Position numbers and translations under genes: made by a program. Below the pieces are notes generated by a model. The model did no database searches and had not been told where the DNA came from. It saw nothing but the letters and a program-made list of their open reading frames with translations. From contig JBPBQV010000021.1 of the NCBI GenBank assembly GCA_050955045.1, positions 21,220-85,219 of the forward strand: a DNA stretch of 64,000 nucleotides. The letters run 5' to 3'. Source of the DNA: Mucilaginibacter_A sp050955045. Its GTDB lineage: Bacteria > Bacteroidota > Bacteroidia > Sphingobacteriales > Sphingobacteriaceae. This document shows positions 34,705 through 44,421 of this stretch, one piece after another; positions within the stretch are counted from its first letter, which is position 1; each line of letters begins with the position of its first letter.

Positions 34705-36474
34705 ATGGATTTTATTTTAGAAGCGGCCATTCGCGCTGTAAAAACTTTATTTGCTACCGATATCACTACCGAAAGTTTAAGTCTGCAACAAACCCGAAAA
34801 GAGTTTGAAGGCGATGTTACAATTGTAGTTTTTCCGCTAACCAAGTTTTCCCGCAAATCCCCGGAACAAACCGGAACAGCTTTAGGAGAATTTTTAGTGC
34901 ATGAAGTGGAAGCGGTTGAATCTTTTAACGTGATCAAAGGCTTCTTAAATTTATCCTTTAAAAACAGCTATTGGCTAGAGGTTTTTTATCAAACGCTTAA
35001 TCAATCTAATTTCGGAACATTTCCTGCCAACGGAAAAAAAGTGATGGTCGAATATTCCTCACCAAACACCAACAAACCATTGCACTTGGGCCACGTGCGT
35101 AATAATTTGCTAGGCTATTCGGTTGCCGAAATTTTGAAAGCAAACGGTTACGAAGTCGTTAAAGCGAATTTGGTGAATGATCGTGGCATCCACATCTGCA
35201 AATCTATGCTAGCTTGGGAAAAATTTGGAAATGGAGAAACACCAGAATCTTCAGGTTTAAAAGGCGATCATTTGGTTGGGAAATATTACGTTCGGTTTGA
35301 TCAGGAATATAAAAAGCAGATTGAAGAACTGAAAAATCTGGGCGAAACCGAAGATCAGGCCAAAAAGAATGCACCATTAATTAAAGAAGCACAGGCAATG
35401 CTACAAAAATGGGAGCAGGGCGATGAATATATAATTGCTTTATGGAAAGAAATGAATGCTTGGGTTTATACTGGTTTTTCAGAAACATATCAAAAACTTG
35501 GTGTTGATTTTGATCAGTATTATTATGAATCAAACACGTATTTATCTGGAAAAGATATTGTTGAAGAAGGATTGGAAAAAGGCGTTTTCTTTAAAAAAGA
35601 CGATGGCTCGGTTTGGATTGATTTAATAGCTGAAGGTTTGGATGAGAAACTGGTTTTGCGTGCAGATGGAACATCTGTTTACATGACGCAGGATTTAGGA
35701 ACGGCGCAATTAAAATACGATAAATATCATACTGATAAAGCATTAAATGTAGTTGGCAACGAGCAGGATTACCATTTTAAAGTACTGTTTTTAATCCTTA
35801 AAAAATTAGGCAGGAGTTGGGCAGAAGGCTTGTACCATTTATCGTACGGAATGGTTGATTTACCTTCCGGAAAAATGAAATCGCGCGAAGGAACAGTAGT
35901 TGATGCAGATGATTTAATTGCCGAAATGGAAGCTACTGCTAAAGAACAAACTGATATTTTAGGTAAAGAAGCAGATTTTCCGGAAGCAGAAAAGCAAAAC
36001 CTGTATCATATAATAGGTATGGGCGCATTGAAATATTTCTTGCTAAAAGTAGAACCTAAAAAACGTTTGCTTTTTGATCCGAATGAATCCGTGGATTTTC
36101 AGGGAAACACCGGTCCGTTTATACAATATACTTATGCGCGGATAAAATCTGTATTAAACAAAGGTGCAATTAAAGCTGATGCTGTTTTTATGCCGGTAAA
36201 AACAGTATCGGCAGTAGAAAAAGATTTGATTGTTCAGTTAGCGGAATATCCTACTGTTTTAGTTCAGGCAGCAAATGCATACAGTCCCGCTGTAATTGCA
36301 AACTATGTTTATGAACTGGCTAAGGTTTACAACAAATTCTATCACGAGGAAAATATATTGAAGGCTGAGGAAGAGGTGGTGAAACAATTTCGATTACAAT
36401 TATCCAAGGTATCTGCTTATATAATTGAAAAAGCCATGAATCTACTGGGAATAAAAGTACCGGAGCGAATGTAG
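34705..36474 (+). CDS. argS: Arginine--tRNA ligase
   Basis: Charges tRNA-Arg in the cytosol. The N-terminal additional domain (about 1-85) is followed by the class I catalytic core with VEYSSPNTNKPLHLGHVRNN (HIGH box as HLGH, near 114-133), the variant KMSKS loop GKMKSREGT (about 389-397) and a C-terminal anticodon-binding domain. 589 residues is normal. It is divergent from the arginine catabolic genes. A near-palindromic motif B pair lies inside the coding sequence at 36178-36209. Confidence 0.97.
   Translation: MDFILEAAIRAVKTLFATDITTESLSLQQTRKEFEGDVTIVVFPLTKFSRKSPEQTGTALGEFLVHEVEAVESFNVIKGFLNLSFKNSYWLEVFYQTLNQSNFGTFPANGKKVMVEYSSPNTNKPLHLGHVRNNLLGYSVAEILKANGYEVVKANLVNDRGIHICKSMLAWEKFGNGETPESSGLKGDHLVGKYYVRFDQEYKKQIEELKNLGETEDQAKKNAPLIKEAQAMLQKWEQGDEYIIALWKEMNAWVYTGFSETYQKLGVDFDQYYYESNTYLSGKDIVEEGLEKGVFFKKDDGSVWIDLIAEGLDEKLVLRADGTSVYMTQDLGTAQLKYDKYHTDKALNVVGNEQDYHFKVLFLILKKLGRSWAEGLYHLSYGMVDLPSGKMKSREGTVVDADDLIAEMEATAKEQTDILGKEADFPEAEKQNLYHIIGMGALKYFLLKVEPKKRLLFDPNESVDFQGNTGPFIQYTYARIKSVLNKGAIKADAVFMPVKTVSAVEKDLIVQLAEYPTVLVQAANAYSPAVIANYVYELAKVYNKFYHEENILKAEEEVVKQFRLQLSKVSAYIIEKAMNLLGIKVPERM
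36178..36209. repeat. Motif B inverted pair inside argS
   Basis: GATGCTGTTTTTATG, CC, GGTAAAAACAGTATC: two motif B units facing each other within coding sequence, resembling the perfect palindrome after pgk. Encodes DAVFMPVKTVS near residue 493. Confidence 0.6.
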
Positions 36475-36756
36475 GGCTTAATTTATTATATTACTTAGAA
36501 AAATAGTCTTTTAAACATAATTCACTTTCATTTCCGCTATAATACATGTTTGATCAGAAAATGGTTATATAAAAGGTTACACAAATAGCTAGAATTACTA
36601 TTTTATTAAACAAAACGTTGTTTTTGTCAAAATTAACACACTAATAACTTAGTTAAATGTAATTATGTAATATTTTTATTTGTTTTATTAAAAGTTACAC
36701 AATTCTATTATTTTTTCAATAAGTTTGGAGTTGATATTAATTAAAATAAATAAAAC
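36475..36756. other. AT-rich intergenic region upstream of susC
   Basis: 282 bases, strongly AT-rich, with no convincing small gene, RNA or dispersed motif copy. It must hold the susC promoter, but I cannot pick an unambiguous one. Confidence 0.5.
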
Positions 36757-39700
36757 ATGAAGCAAAAAGTACTTATTTTTTTTCTGTTTGGAGTGTTTGC
36801 ACTGCAAAGTGCATTTGCACAAAATAGAAAAATTACGGGAACAGTAACAGGGAGTGATGACGGGCAGCCATTACCAGGGGTGTCGGTGATGGTACAAGGT
36901 ACGAAAATTGGTACTTTAACAGGGGGAGATGGCCAATACACTTTAAATATACCATCAAGTGGTGGAGTATTAGAGTTTTCATTTATTGGCTTTTCAACAC
37001 AAAGGTTAAATATTACTAGTAATAATACTTATAATATTAAGCTCGCAATTAGTACAAGGCAATTAACAGAAGTTACCGTAAGTACTGGTTATGGTGTACA
37101 AGCAAAAAAATCATTTACAGGATCAACTGCAAGTGTTAGCGGTACTGAAAATGAAAATAAACCATTTTCATCACCATTGCAGGCGTTACAAGGCGAAGTT
37201 GCAGGTTTAAATGTTTCTTCATTTAGTGGACAACCTGGTGCAAACGTGCAACTACGTATCAGAGGTGTGAATTCTATTGGTGCTGATTCTAATCCTTTAT
37301 ATGTAGTAGATGGAATGATTATTAATGCCGGAGAATTATCAAGGTTAGCAACAAGTTCAAACGTTTTGGCAGGTATCAATGAGAATGACATCGAAAAGAT
37401 CGAAGTTTTAAAAGATGCAGCAGCACTATCGATTTATGGTGCACGAGGTTCAAACGGTGTAATTGTAATTACAACAAAAAGAGGTAAATCCGGTAAAACT
37501 CAAGTTCGTTTTGACACAGAGATAGGTACAACATCTAATTTAACACTTCCGGATATAGGCAAGTCAGTTAACGGAGATCAATTCCGTGATCTATTCTTGA
37601 TGGCTGAAAACAACGCATCAGCAAATTTTTTAGCTGTTTCTACAAATGATCCTACTAAAAATCCTTATTCTGCAGCTGTAATTGCTGCTGACCGAATTAC
37701 TTACGGCTTAGATGGGCGGAGTAATAACTGGTATGATTTAGTTACAAAAAGAGGAAGCCAGCAGCAATATAATATTTCTGTTAATGGTGGTAGTGAAAAT
37801 ACTAGAGTTTTTACTTCAGCAGGTTATTTTAAGCAAGATGCTACTACCATTGCATCAAATTTACAGCGGTATACTGGTTTAATTAATATTGATCAAACAG
37901 TTAGCAAAAGAATAAACTTTTCTGTAGGTCTAAATTTATCAAATATAGACCAAAATACGCCTTCTAATGGTGGTTTCTTTGCAAATCCAATAGGACAGGC
38001 TTTCTTTTTGCGTCCGTTTCAGTTAGCTTATACTGATGCTGGTGCTTTAAATATTTCTCAGGCAGGTGCAACAAATTTCCCTGGTACTTTCAACCCTTTA
38101 TATACAGGTGCAAATGATATAAAGCACCTTTCTCAAACCAGAGGGTTAGGGAATGTACAATTACGTTGGAATATTTGGGATCAATTAAAATACACCGGTT
38201 ATGTAAGCGGTGATTACAATGCTCTTGAAGAACATCAATTTAACAATCCAATTCATGGTGACGGTGCTTCTGTTAGTGGAAGAGGATATGATTATTACAC
38301 TCGTTACTTTAACTGGTTAACCCGAAATCAATTAGATTATCGTTATGATATACCTGGCATTGAAGATTTTTCTGTAAATGCTACAATTGGATACGAGGCA
38401 CAGAAATCAAATGGTTATTTAGTTTCAGCTCAAGGTACAGGATTTCCGCTTACGCAGCCTTTACTTACTGCATTGTCTAACTCATCTACACCAGCAACAG
38501 CAGCTGGTTCATTTAACAATTATACCTTTGACGCTATTTATGCAATTGGTGGTATCAATTTCAAAAACAAGTATTCTTTAAGTGCTTCTTATAGAAGAGA
38601 TGGTTCTTCCCGTTTTGGTGCTAACCAAAAATATGGTAACTTCTACTCAGTAGGTGGTGCATGGAACATTGATCAGGAAGATTTCTTTACTAAACAAAGC
38701 ATTTTTACGACTGCAAAACTTCGCTCCTCAATTGGTACCACTGGTAATGCAGGTTTGCCAATTGTTAACAACGTATCTGGTAATTATATCGCTTTGCCAA
38801 CTGCCGGCTACGGTTTTAATTATGCAGGGGCTGTTGGCCAAGTCTTCAACACAATAGGTAATACCGATCTTACTTGGGAATCTCAACAAAAATTCGATGT
38901 TGGAGCAGACTTTGGGTTTTTTAAAGATCGGTTAACTTTTGTAGTAGATTATTATCGTAATACGATTGATGGTTTGATTCAAAGTGTACCAATCTCTAGA
39001 ACTACTGGTTTCACTACTGTTACGCAAAACGTAGGTTCCATGGTGAACAAAGGTTTTGAATTTGCTGTAAAAGGTATTGCTGTTAGAACCAGAGATTTCT
39101 CTTGGACGACCAGTTTCAACATTGCTTTAAACAAAAATCAAGTTACAAAACTGGCTAATGGTTTAGCTTATACCAATGGTAGTTTCCAAGTAAAAGAAGG
39201 CCAGGACTTATTTGCCTTTTTTGCGCCTCAATGGGCAGGAGTTAATCCAGTTAACGGAGAAGGTTTGTGGTACACGGATGCATCAAAAGCTACTACAACT
39301 AATGTTTATAGTGCTGCACAGCGTGTTGCTTCTAAACAAGCGGATCCTAAACTATTTGGTGGTTTTAATAATACTTTCAATTATAAAGGATTTACCTTAA
39401 CCGCTGACGTATATTATAATTTCGGAAATTATGTTCGTGATGGTTGGGCCAACTATTTTTATGATGGGGTTTATTATTCATCTTATGGAAAATATGCTGC
39501 AAATTTAAATGCGTGGACCACTCCTGGACAAATTACTGATGTACCAAAATATACTGCAGGCGGATCTAACGGAGGACAATCAGCAGCTTATTCAACAAGA
39601 TTTTTATATAAAGGAGATTTTATCAGATTAAGAAATGCTTCAATTGGATATGATTTCAAAAACATTGCTGCTTTAAAGAAAGTTGGTATAAGCAGACTAA

Positions 39701-39873
39701 ACTTATATGGTAGAGGAACTAACCTATTAACAAAAACCTTTGATAAACGCTTAACTTTTGATCCTGAAGTTGGTGCTTCATCCGGTACAGGTTCAACTTC
39801 TACTTACGGTGTATCTAATCTAGATGTACCTCAAGTTAGAACATTTACAATCGGTTTAAATGTTGGTTTCTAA
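36757..39873 (+). CDS. SusC/RagA-family TonB-linked outer membrane transporter
   Basis: A 1038-residue outer-membrane beta-barrel importer. It has a signal peptide (about 1-22, ending AFAQ), a carboxypeptidase-regulatory-like domain (about 25-100), a TonB-box-like TEVTVSTGYG, a plug domain with the SusC signatures LRIRGVNSI, PLYVVDGM and AALSIYGARGSNGVIVITTKRGK, and a barrel ending VRTFTIGLNVGF (terminal aromatic). It works with the SusD lipoprotein encoded 10 bases downstream. No glycoside hydrolase, peptidase, sigma/anti-sigma or hybrid two-component regulator lies beside the pair, so the imported substrate cannot be inferred. Confidence 0.95.
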   Translation: MKQKVLIFFLFGVFALQSAFAQNRKITGTVTGSDDGQPLPGVSVMVQGTKIGTLTGGDGQYTLNIPSSGGVLEFSFIGFSTQRLNITSNNTYNIKLAISTRQLTEVTVSTGYGVQAKKSFTGSTASVSGTENENKPFSSPLQALQGEVAGLNVSSFSGQPGANVQLRIRGVNSIGADSNPLYVVDGMIINAGELSRLATSSNVLAGINENDIEKIEVLKDAAALSIYGARGSNGVIVITTKRGKSGKTQVRFDTEIGTTSNLTLPDIGKSVNGDQFRDLFLMAENNASANFLAVSTNDPTKNPYSAAVIAADRITYGLDGRSNNWYDLVTKRGSQQQYNISVNGGSENTRVFTSAGYFKQDATTIASNLQRYTGLINIDQTVSKRINFSVGLNLSNIDQNTPSNGGFFANPIGQAFFLRPFQLAYTDAGALNISQAGATNFPGTFNPLYTGANDIKHLSQTRGLGNVQLRWNIWDQLKYTGYVSGDYNALEEHQFNNPIHGDGASVSGRGYDYYTRYFNWLTRNQLDYRYDIPGIEDFSVNATIGYEAQKSNGYLVSAQGTGFPLTQPLLTALSNSSTPATAAGSFNNYTFDAIYAIGGINFKNKYSLSASYRRDGSSRFGANQKYGNFYSVGGAWNIDQEDFFTKQSIFTTAKLRSSIGTTGNAGLPIVNNVSGNYIALPTAGYGFNYAGAVGQVFNTIGNTDLTWESQQKFDVGADFGFFKDRLTFVVDYYRNTIDGLIQSVPISRTTGFTTVTQNVGSMVNKGFEFAVKGIAVRTRDFSWTTSFNIALNKNQVTKLANGLAYTNGSFQVKEGQDLFAFFAPQWAGVNPVNGEGLWYTDASKATTTNVYSAAQRVASKQADPKLFGGFNNTFNYKGFTLTADVYYNFGNYVRDGWANYFYDGVYYSSYGKYAANLNAWTTPGQITDVPKYTAGGSNGGQSAAYSTRFLYKGDFIRLRNASIGYDFKNIAALKKVGISRLNLYGRGTNLLTKTFDKRLTFDPEVGASSGTGSTSTYGVSNLDVPQVRTFTIGLNVGF

Positions 39874-39883
39874 ATTTAAAAAC

Positions 39884-41320
39884 ATGAAATTTAAAAATTA
39901 TATATATACACTATTTGCAGGTGCAACTATCTTAGCATCTTGTAAAAAAGAGTTTCTTGTAGAAACTCCACCTACCGCAGTTCCAGTGAGTCTTGCTATT
40001 GCAACAGAGAATGACATGGCTGATGCAGTTAATGGTATGTATTCTACTATGCGAAGTTCAAATTCTTATGGCCGTGATATTCCGGTATTAGGAGATCTTT
40101 TAGCAGATAACGTTTATATCAGTTCAGCAAATTCTGGAAGATACTTGGCTGAAAATGCATACAATTATATCAACACAAATGCAGAAGCAGCTGATATCTG
40201 GAATCAAAATTATTATACAATTGGTCAAGCCAATAGAATAATTAATTCTGCTGTACCATCAAGCGCAACTTCCAATCAGTTGAAAGGTGAAGCTTATACA
40301 GTCAGGGGGTTAGCATATCTATCTTTAGTAAACTTTTTTGCTACTCCATTAACAGTAAGCTTAACCGCTATAGGTGTACCTATTGTTACAAGTTTTCAAG
40401 GTGCATTAACCAAACCTGCACGTAATACAGTAGCTGAAGTTTATACAAGAATTAATACTGATTTAGATAGTGCTTTTACTTTAATGAGTGGTAGTGCAAT
40501 AACATTACATTCTACAAATTCTTATTATGTAGCAAAATATGTAGCTAAAGCTATTCAAGCAAGAGCAAAACTTTACAGCGGAGATTATGCTGGTGCACGT
40601 GATGCAGCATTATCTGTTGTTCAAAATGGTGGTTATGCTTTAGTACCTTCAACTGGTTATGCCGCTTATTGGGCTAACAATACTGGTGTGTCTAATAAAT
40701 CTGAGACTATGTTTGAACTGGCTTTAAATACAGCAACCAACAACGGTACAGCTGGATTGGATTGGATATATAGCAATGTTACAAATGCTGGATATGGAGA
40801 TTTGTTAGCAACTACTGACTTATATAATGCTTACTCAGCAACTGATATTAGGCGTACATTAATCACTAATGGTACGCGTGCAGCTAATAAAGCGCAAGCG
40901 TATATAGTTACAAAATATTCAAACGTAAGACAGACTGATCGAGATGATATAAAAATTATTCGCTATGCAGAAGTGCTACTTACGCTTGCTGAAGGCTATG
41001 CTCGTACAACCGATGAAACAAACGCACGTTTTTATCTTAATCAGTTAGCAACGCTGCGTGATCCATCATTTGCAGGTTATGCATCAACTGGATCTCAGTT
41101 AATTACTGATATTTTGAATGAAAGGAGAAAAGAATTAGCTTTTGAAGGACTACGTTTTTTTGATTTTACTAGGTTAAATCTACCGATCACCCGACCTCAA
41201 ACTGCTGGTTCTGCTCCGTATTATCCAACAGTTTCACTGACTGATTATAGAAGAATACTTCCAATTCCACAAGGTGAAACTGATGCGAACCCAAATGTTA
41301 AACAAAATCCAAGTTATTAG
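39884..41320 (+). CDS. SusD/RagB-family nutrient-binding outer membrane lipoprotein
   Basis: The surface lipoprotein lid of the SusC transporter. The start is placed at 39884 (MKFKNYIYTLFAGATILASCKK) because it follows the susC stop and gives a proper lipoprotein signal with lipobox ILASC (Cys at about 19); the frame can be opened 24 bases earlier inside susC. TPR-like helical repeats fill the body (QANRIINSA, LKGEAYTVRGLAYLSLVNFFA). The C-terminus has LNERRKELAFEGLRFFD and RRILPIPQGETDANPNVKQNPSY, the standard RagB/SusD end. About 478 residues. A terminator follows. Confidence 0.95.
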   Translation: MKFKNYIYTLFAGATILASCKKEFLVETPPTAVPVSLAIATENDMADAVNGMYSTMRSSNSYGRDIPVLGDLLADNVYISSANSGRYLAENAYNYINTNAEAADIWNQNYYTIGQANRIINSAVPSSATSNQLKGEAYTVRGLAYLSLVNFFATPLTVSLTAIGVPIVTSFQGALTKPARNTVAEVYTRINTDLDSAFTLMSGSAITLHSTNSYYVAKYVAKAIQARAKLYSGDYAGARDAALSVVQNGGYALVPSTGYAAYWANNTGVSNKSETMFELALNTATNNGTAGLDWIYSNVTNAGYGDLLATTDLYNAYSATDIRRTLITNGTRAANKAQAYIVTKYSNVRQTDRDDIKIIRYAEVLLTLAEGYARTTDETNARFYLNQLATLRDPSFAGYASTGSQLITDILNERRKELAFEGLRFFDFTRLNLPITRPQTAGSAPYYPTVSLTDYRRILPIPQGETDANPNVKQNPSY

Positions 41321-41339
41321 TTAATGTAGCTAAACACAA

Positions 41340-41372
41340 TAAAAAAGGCCTCCAGTTTGGAGGCCTTTTTTA
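41340..41372 (+). terminator. Intrinsic terminator of the susC/susD unit
   Basis: AAAAAAGGCCTCC, loop AGTTT, GGAGGCCTTTTTT. Confidence 0.9.
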
Positions 41373-41436
41373 TTGTAAAACATTTGATATTGATAATGTT
41401 TAAGACTAAATTAGATACATCTATATACATAATTTT

Positions 41437-42114
41437 ATGAAAAAGCATTTCTTTCTACTACTAACCTCATTGATTTTTATCGTAAATGTAAAAGCTCAAT
41501 CTTCTCAAACTACTTTAGGCGGAGTTGTATTTAAAGAACAAAATTTTTCGGATGTTAAAGGTTCACCATATGTATTTGGTGATTGGACAATAAGTACCGT
41601 ACAAACATCAAACGGAATTTATAATAACATTAACATTAAGTATAGCGAATTGGATGACCAGGTTTATTTTAAAAATAAAGAACAGGAAATGATGCAATTT
41701 GCTGATCCAGTAAAGGATTTTATATTTTCTTATAAACAAAATGATAAACAGGTATTAGCTCATTATCGTAACGGATATACAAATATCGCCGGCTCTAGTA
41801 GCAGTGCTTTTTTTGAAGTGTTAGTAGAGGGAAAAGTACAATTATTGAAAAAAACAACAAAAAAGGTTCGGGAAGAGGTGGTATATGGTTCAACAGTATC
41901 TAATAAAAGCTTCTTAACTACCACGAGATATTATATTATAACTCCAGAAAAAGGAATTTTGGTTAAAAAAGATAAAAAGTCTGTGTTAACAGCTTTGAGC
42001 ATTAAACAAAATGAATTAGAAGATTACACCAAAAAAAATAATATCGATTTTAAAAAAGATGATGATATAATCAAAGTAATTGCATACTTCAACTCTATAC
42101 AGCCAACCATTTAA
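41437..42114 (+). CDS. Hypothetical secreted protein, 225 aa
   Basis: I do not recognise the family. A signal peptide (about 1-21, ending VKAQ) directs it to the periplasm or outside. The mature part has beta-rich segments such as VYFKNKEQEMMQFADPV (about 67-83) and a Lys-rich C-terminal half ending KKDDDIIKVIAYFNSIQPTI. The layout resembles small Bacteroidota secreted proteins of unknown role. It is a single gene between the SusD terminator and glgB. Confidence 0.65.
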   Translation: MKKHFFLLLTSLIFIVNVKAQSSQTTLGGVVFKEQNFSDVKGSPYVFGDWTISTVQTSNGIYNNINIKYSELDDQVYFKNKEQEMMQFADPVKDFIFSYKQNDKQVLAHYRNGYTNIAGSSSSAFFEVLVEGKVQLLKKTTKKVREEVVYGSTVSNKSFLTTTRYYIITPEKGILVKKDKKSVLTALSIKQNELEDYTKKNNIDFKKDDDIIKVIAYFNSIQPTI

Positions 42115-42237
42115 TTATCTTATAAACTTTAACATTTATTATTTAGAGCTTACTCAAATCATAGCCACGTTATAAACAAAATAGCGTTATTTACAGTTAG
42201 TTTTATACCTGTAAAACAACTAGTAAACCTAAATATC

Positions 42238-44334
42238 ATGGCTAAAAAAATAGTTCCTCGAGCAGATCAGAACAGCGATCTTGAACCTCTTAAAAATGTG
42301 CTTCAGCTTAAAAAAGCACCGGTAAAAACAGCAGCGCCTAAGAGTTCTAAAAAAGTTTTGTTACATGATTTACTGACAACTAATTCACTAGTTGAAAGTG
42401 TAAATAGCATAGACAGCATTCCGCTCAAACCTGTTGAAGTTTACAGCCTTTTTTCAGACTTTGACATAGACCTTTTCAAAGCCGGAAAACATTATAAACT
42501 ATATGAACTTTTGGGTTCGCACACGCTGGAATACAAAGGCATTACCGGAACATATTTTGCTGTTTGGGCACCGAATGCACAAGTGGTTTATGTGATGGGT
42601 AATTTTAATGGCTGGAACAAAACCAGTCACCAGTTATTTGTGCGTTGGGACGGCTCGGGTATTTGGGAAGGATTTATTCCGAATGTTGGTCATGATGAAA
42701 CGTATAAATATTCCATACGCTCTTTTTACGGAGAAGAATTGGAAAAAGGTGATCCTTTTGCATTGCGTTGGGAAGAACCACCGCGTACGGCATCTATCGT
42801 AACGCATACTTATTTCGAGTGGAACGATCAGGACTGGATGCAAAAGCGGATGAAGATCAATGCTTTAACAAGTCCATACTCCGTTTACGAGGTTCATTTT
42901 GGTTCCTGGGCACGTAGTCCTGAAAGTCCTGATCAGTTTCTTAATTACCGGCAAATGGCTGATGTGATGGTGAAATATGTAAAAGATATGGGATTTACGC
43001 ACGTTGAGTTTATGCCGCTGGCCGAGCATCCGTATTATCCTAGCTGGGGCTACCAAATCACTGGTTATTTTGCAGCAAGCACGCGCTATGGTTCTCCACA
43101 GGATTTGATGTATCTCGTTTCCGAATTCCATAAAGCTGATATTGGTGTCATCCTGGATTGGGTGCCTTCTCATTTTCCGGGAGATGCGCATGGACTTTTC
43201 CGTTTCGACGGTACAAGTTTATTTGAGCATGAAAACCCGGAAAAAGGTTTTCATCCCGACTGGAAATCCTACATATTCAATTATGGCAGAAACGAAGTAA
43301 AATCATTTCTGATCAGCAATGCTCTATTTTGGCTGGACCGTTACCATATTGATGGTTTACGCGTAGATGCCGTAGCTTCGATGTTGTATTTGGATTATTC
43401 GCGCAATGCAGGAGAGTGGGAACCAAACATTTACGGCGGAAACGAGAATTTGGAAGCTATCCAGTTTTTAAAAGAGTTTAACGAGGCCGTTTACAGTCAT
43501 TTTCCCGATGTACAGACAATCGCAGAAGAATCAACTTCTTTTGGCGGCGTAAGTAAACCAACTTATATGGGTGGCTTGGGCTTTGGCATGAAGTGGATGA
43601 TGGGCTGGATGCACGATACCATCAATTATTTTAAACAAGATCCGATCAACCGGAAGTATCACCATAAAGAGATTACTTTTAGTTTGCTGTATGCTTTTAC
43701 AGAGAATTTCATGCTGCCTTTATCACATGATGAAGTAGTTTATGGTAAAAATTCCATGATTACAAAAATGCCGGGCGATGAGTGGCAGCGTTTTGCAAAT
43801 CTGCGTACTTTGTACAGCTATATGTTTACGCATCCCGGAACAAAGTTGTTGTTTATGGGAGATGAATTTGCACAAGTAGAACAGTGGGAGTTTGGGCAAT
43901 CTTTAGACTGGCATTTGCTGGAGCACCGGCCACATAAAGGTATGCAGGACTTGATTAAAGCGCTAAACCATCTATATAAAACAGAACCTGCTTTGTATGA
44001 AAAAGCTTTTACTGGTGAAGGTTTTGAGTGGATTGATGAAGGAAATGCAGAAGATTCTGTTTTAGTATATGCGCGCAAAGGCATCTTACCAGAAAATGAT
44101 CTGGTAATTGTATTGAACTTTACACCAGTTGTACGCCAAAATTTCCGTGTTGGTATTCCTCAAAATGGAACTTGGAAAGAAATTTTTAATTCGGATGACT
44201 TACATTTTTGGGGAAGCGGGACTACCAATCCGCAGGAACTACAAACAGAAAATATTTTCTGGAATTACAAAAATCAATCTTTAGCTTTAACGTTGCCGCC
44301 TTTAGGTGTTACAGTTCTGAAAAAAGTACGATAA
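42238..44334 (+). CDS. glgB: 1,4-alpha-glucan branching enzyme (GH13)
   Basis: Makes alpha-1,6 branches in glycogen. After a basic, Ala/Lys-rich N-terminal stretch (about 1-60, probably disordered) comes a CBM48 domain (GITGTYFAVWAPNAQVVYVMGNFNGWN), then the GH13 barrel: VILDWVPSHFPGDAHGL, the catalytic Asp in GLRVDAVASMLYLDY, the acid Glu in TIAEEST and LSHDEVVYGKNSM, and a C-terminal beta domain ending PPLGVTVLKK. 698 residues. No other glycogen gene (glgA, glgC, glgP) is in the window. Confidence 0.95.
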   Translation: MAKKIVPRADQNSDLEPLKNVLQLKKAPVKTAAPKSSKKVLLHDLLTTNSLVESVNSIDSIPLKPVEVYSLFSDFDIDLFKAGKHYKLYELLGSHTLEYKGITGTYFAVWAPNAQVVYVMGNFNGWNKTSHQLFVRWDGSGIWEGFIPNVGHDETYKYSIRSFYGEELEKGDPFALRWEEPPRTASIVTHTYFEWNDQDWMQKRMKINALTSPYSVYEVHFGSWARSPESPDQFLNYRQMADVMVKYVKDMGFTHVEFMPLAEHPYYPSWGYQITGYFAASTRYGSPQDLMYLVSEFHKADIGVILDWVPSHFPGDAHGLFRFDGTSLFEHENPEKGFHPDWKSYIFNYGRNEVKSFLISNALFWLDRYHIDGLRVDAVASMLYLDYSRNAGEWEPNIYGGNENLEAIQFLKEFNEAVYSHFPDVQTIAEESTSFGGVSKPTYMGGLGFGMKWMMGWMHDTINYFKQDPINRKYHHKEITFSLLYAFTENFMLPLSHDEVVYGKNSMITKMPGDEWQRFANLRTLYSYMFTHPGTKLLFMGDEFAQVEQWEFGQSLDWHLLEHRPHKGMQDLIKALNHLYKTEPALYEKAFTGEGFEWIDEGNAEDSVLVYARKGILPENDLVIVLNFTPVVRQNFRVGIPQNGTWKEIFNSDDLHFWGSGTTNPQELQTENIFWNYKNQSLALTLPPLGVTVLKKVR

Positions 44335-44413
44335 AAACAGTATCAAAATAAAAGAAGCCGATTTGTATAAACCGGCTTCTTTTGTGAAATGCTGTTTTTA
44401 ATGCATTAAAACT
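44330..44413. repeat. Inverted pair of motif B flanking the glgB terminator
   Basis: GATAAAAACAGTATC (44330-44344) contains the glgB stop codon. After the terminator hairpin, ATGCTGTTTTTAATGCATTA (from 44389) is a diverged copy in the opposite orientation. Confidence 0.55.
44350..44383. terminator. Bidirectional terminator between glgB and the response regulator
   Basis: AAAAGAAGCCG and CGGCTTCTTTT pair around an AT-rich loop; genes converge here. Confidence 0.8.
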
Positions 44414-44421
44414 GTTGCGCT

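Noticed and set aside
36757..41320. Complete polysaccharide utilisation locus
   Set aside because: Only the SusC/SusD pair is present; no carbohydrate-active enzyme or regulator belongs to it. glgB downstream is separated by a terminator and another gene and is a glycogen enzyme.
44350..44383. TAAAAGAAGCC as another motif A copy
   Set aside because: It is the left arm of a normal terminator stem and differs at the end; similarity is probably chance.
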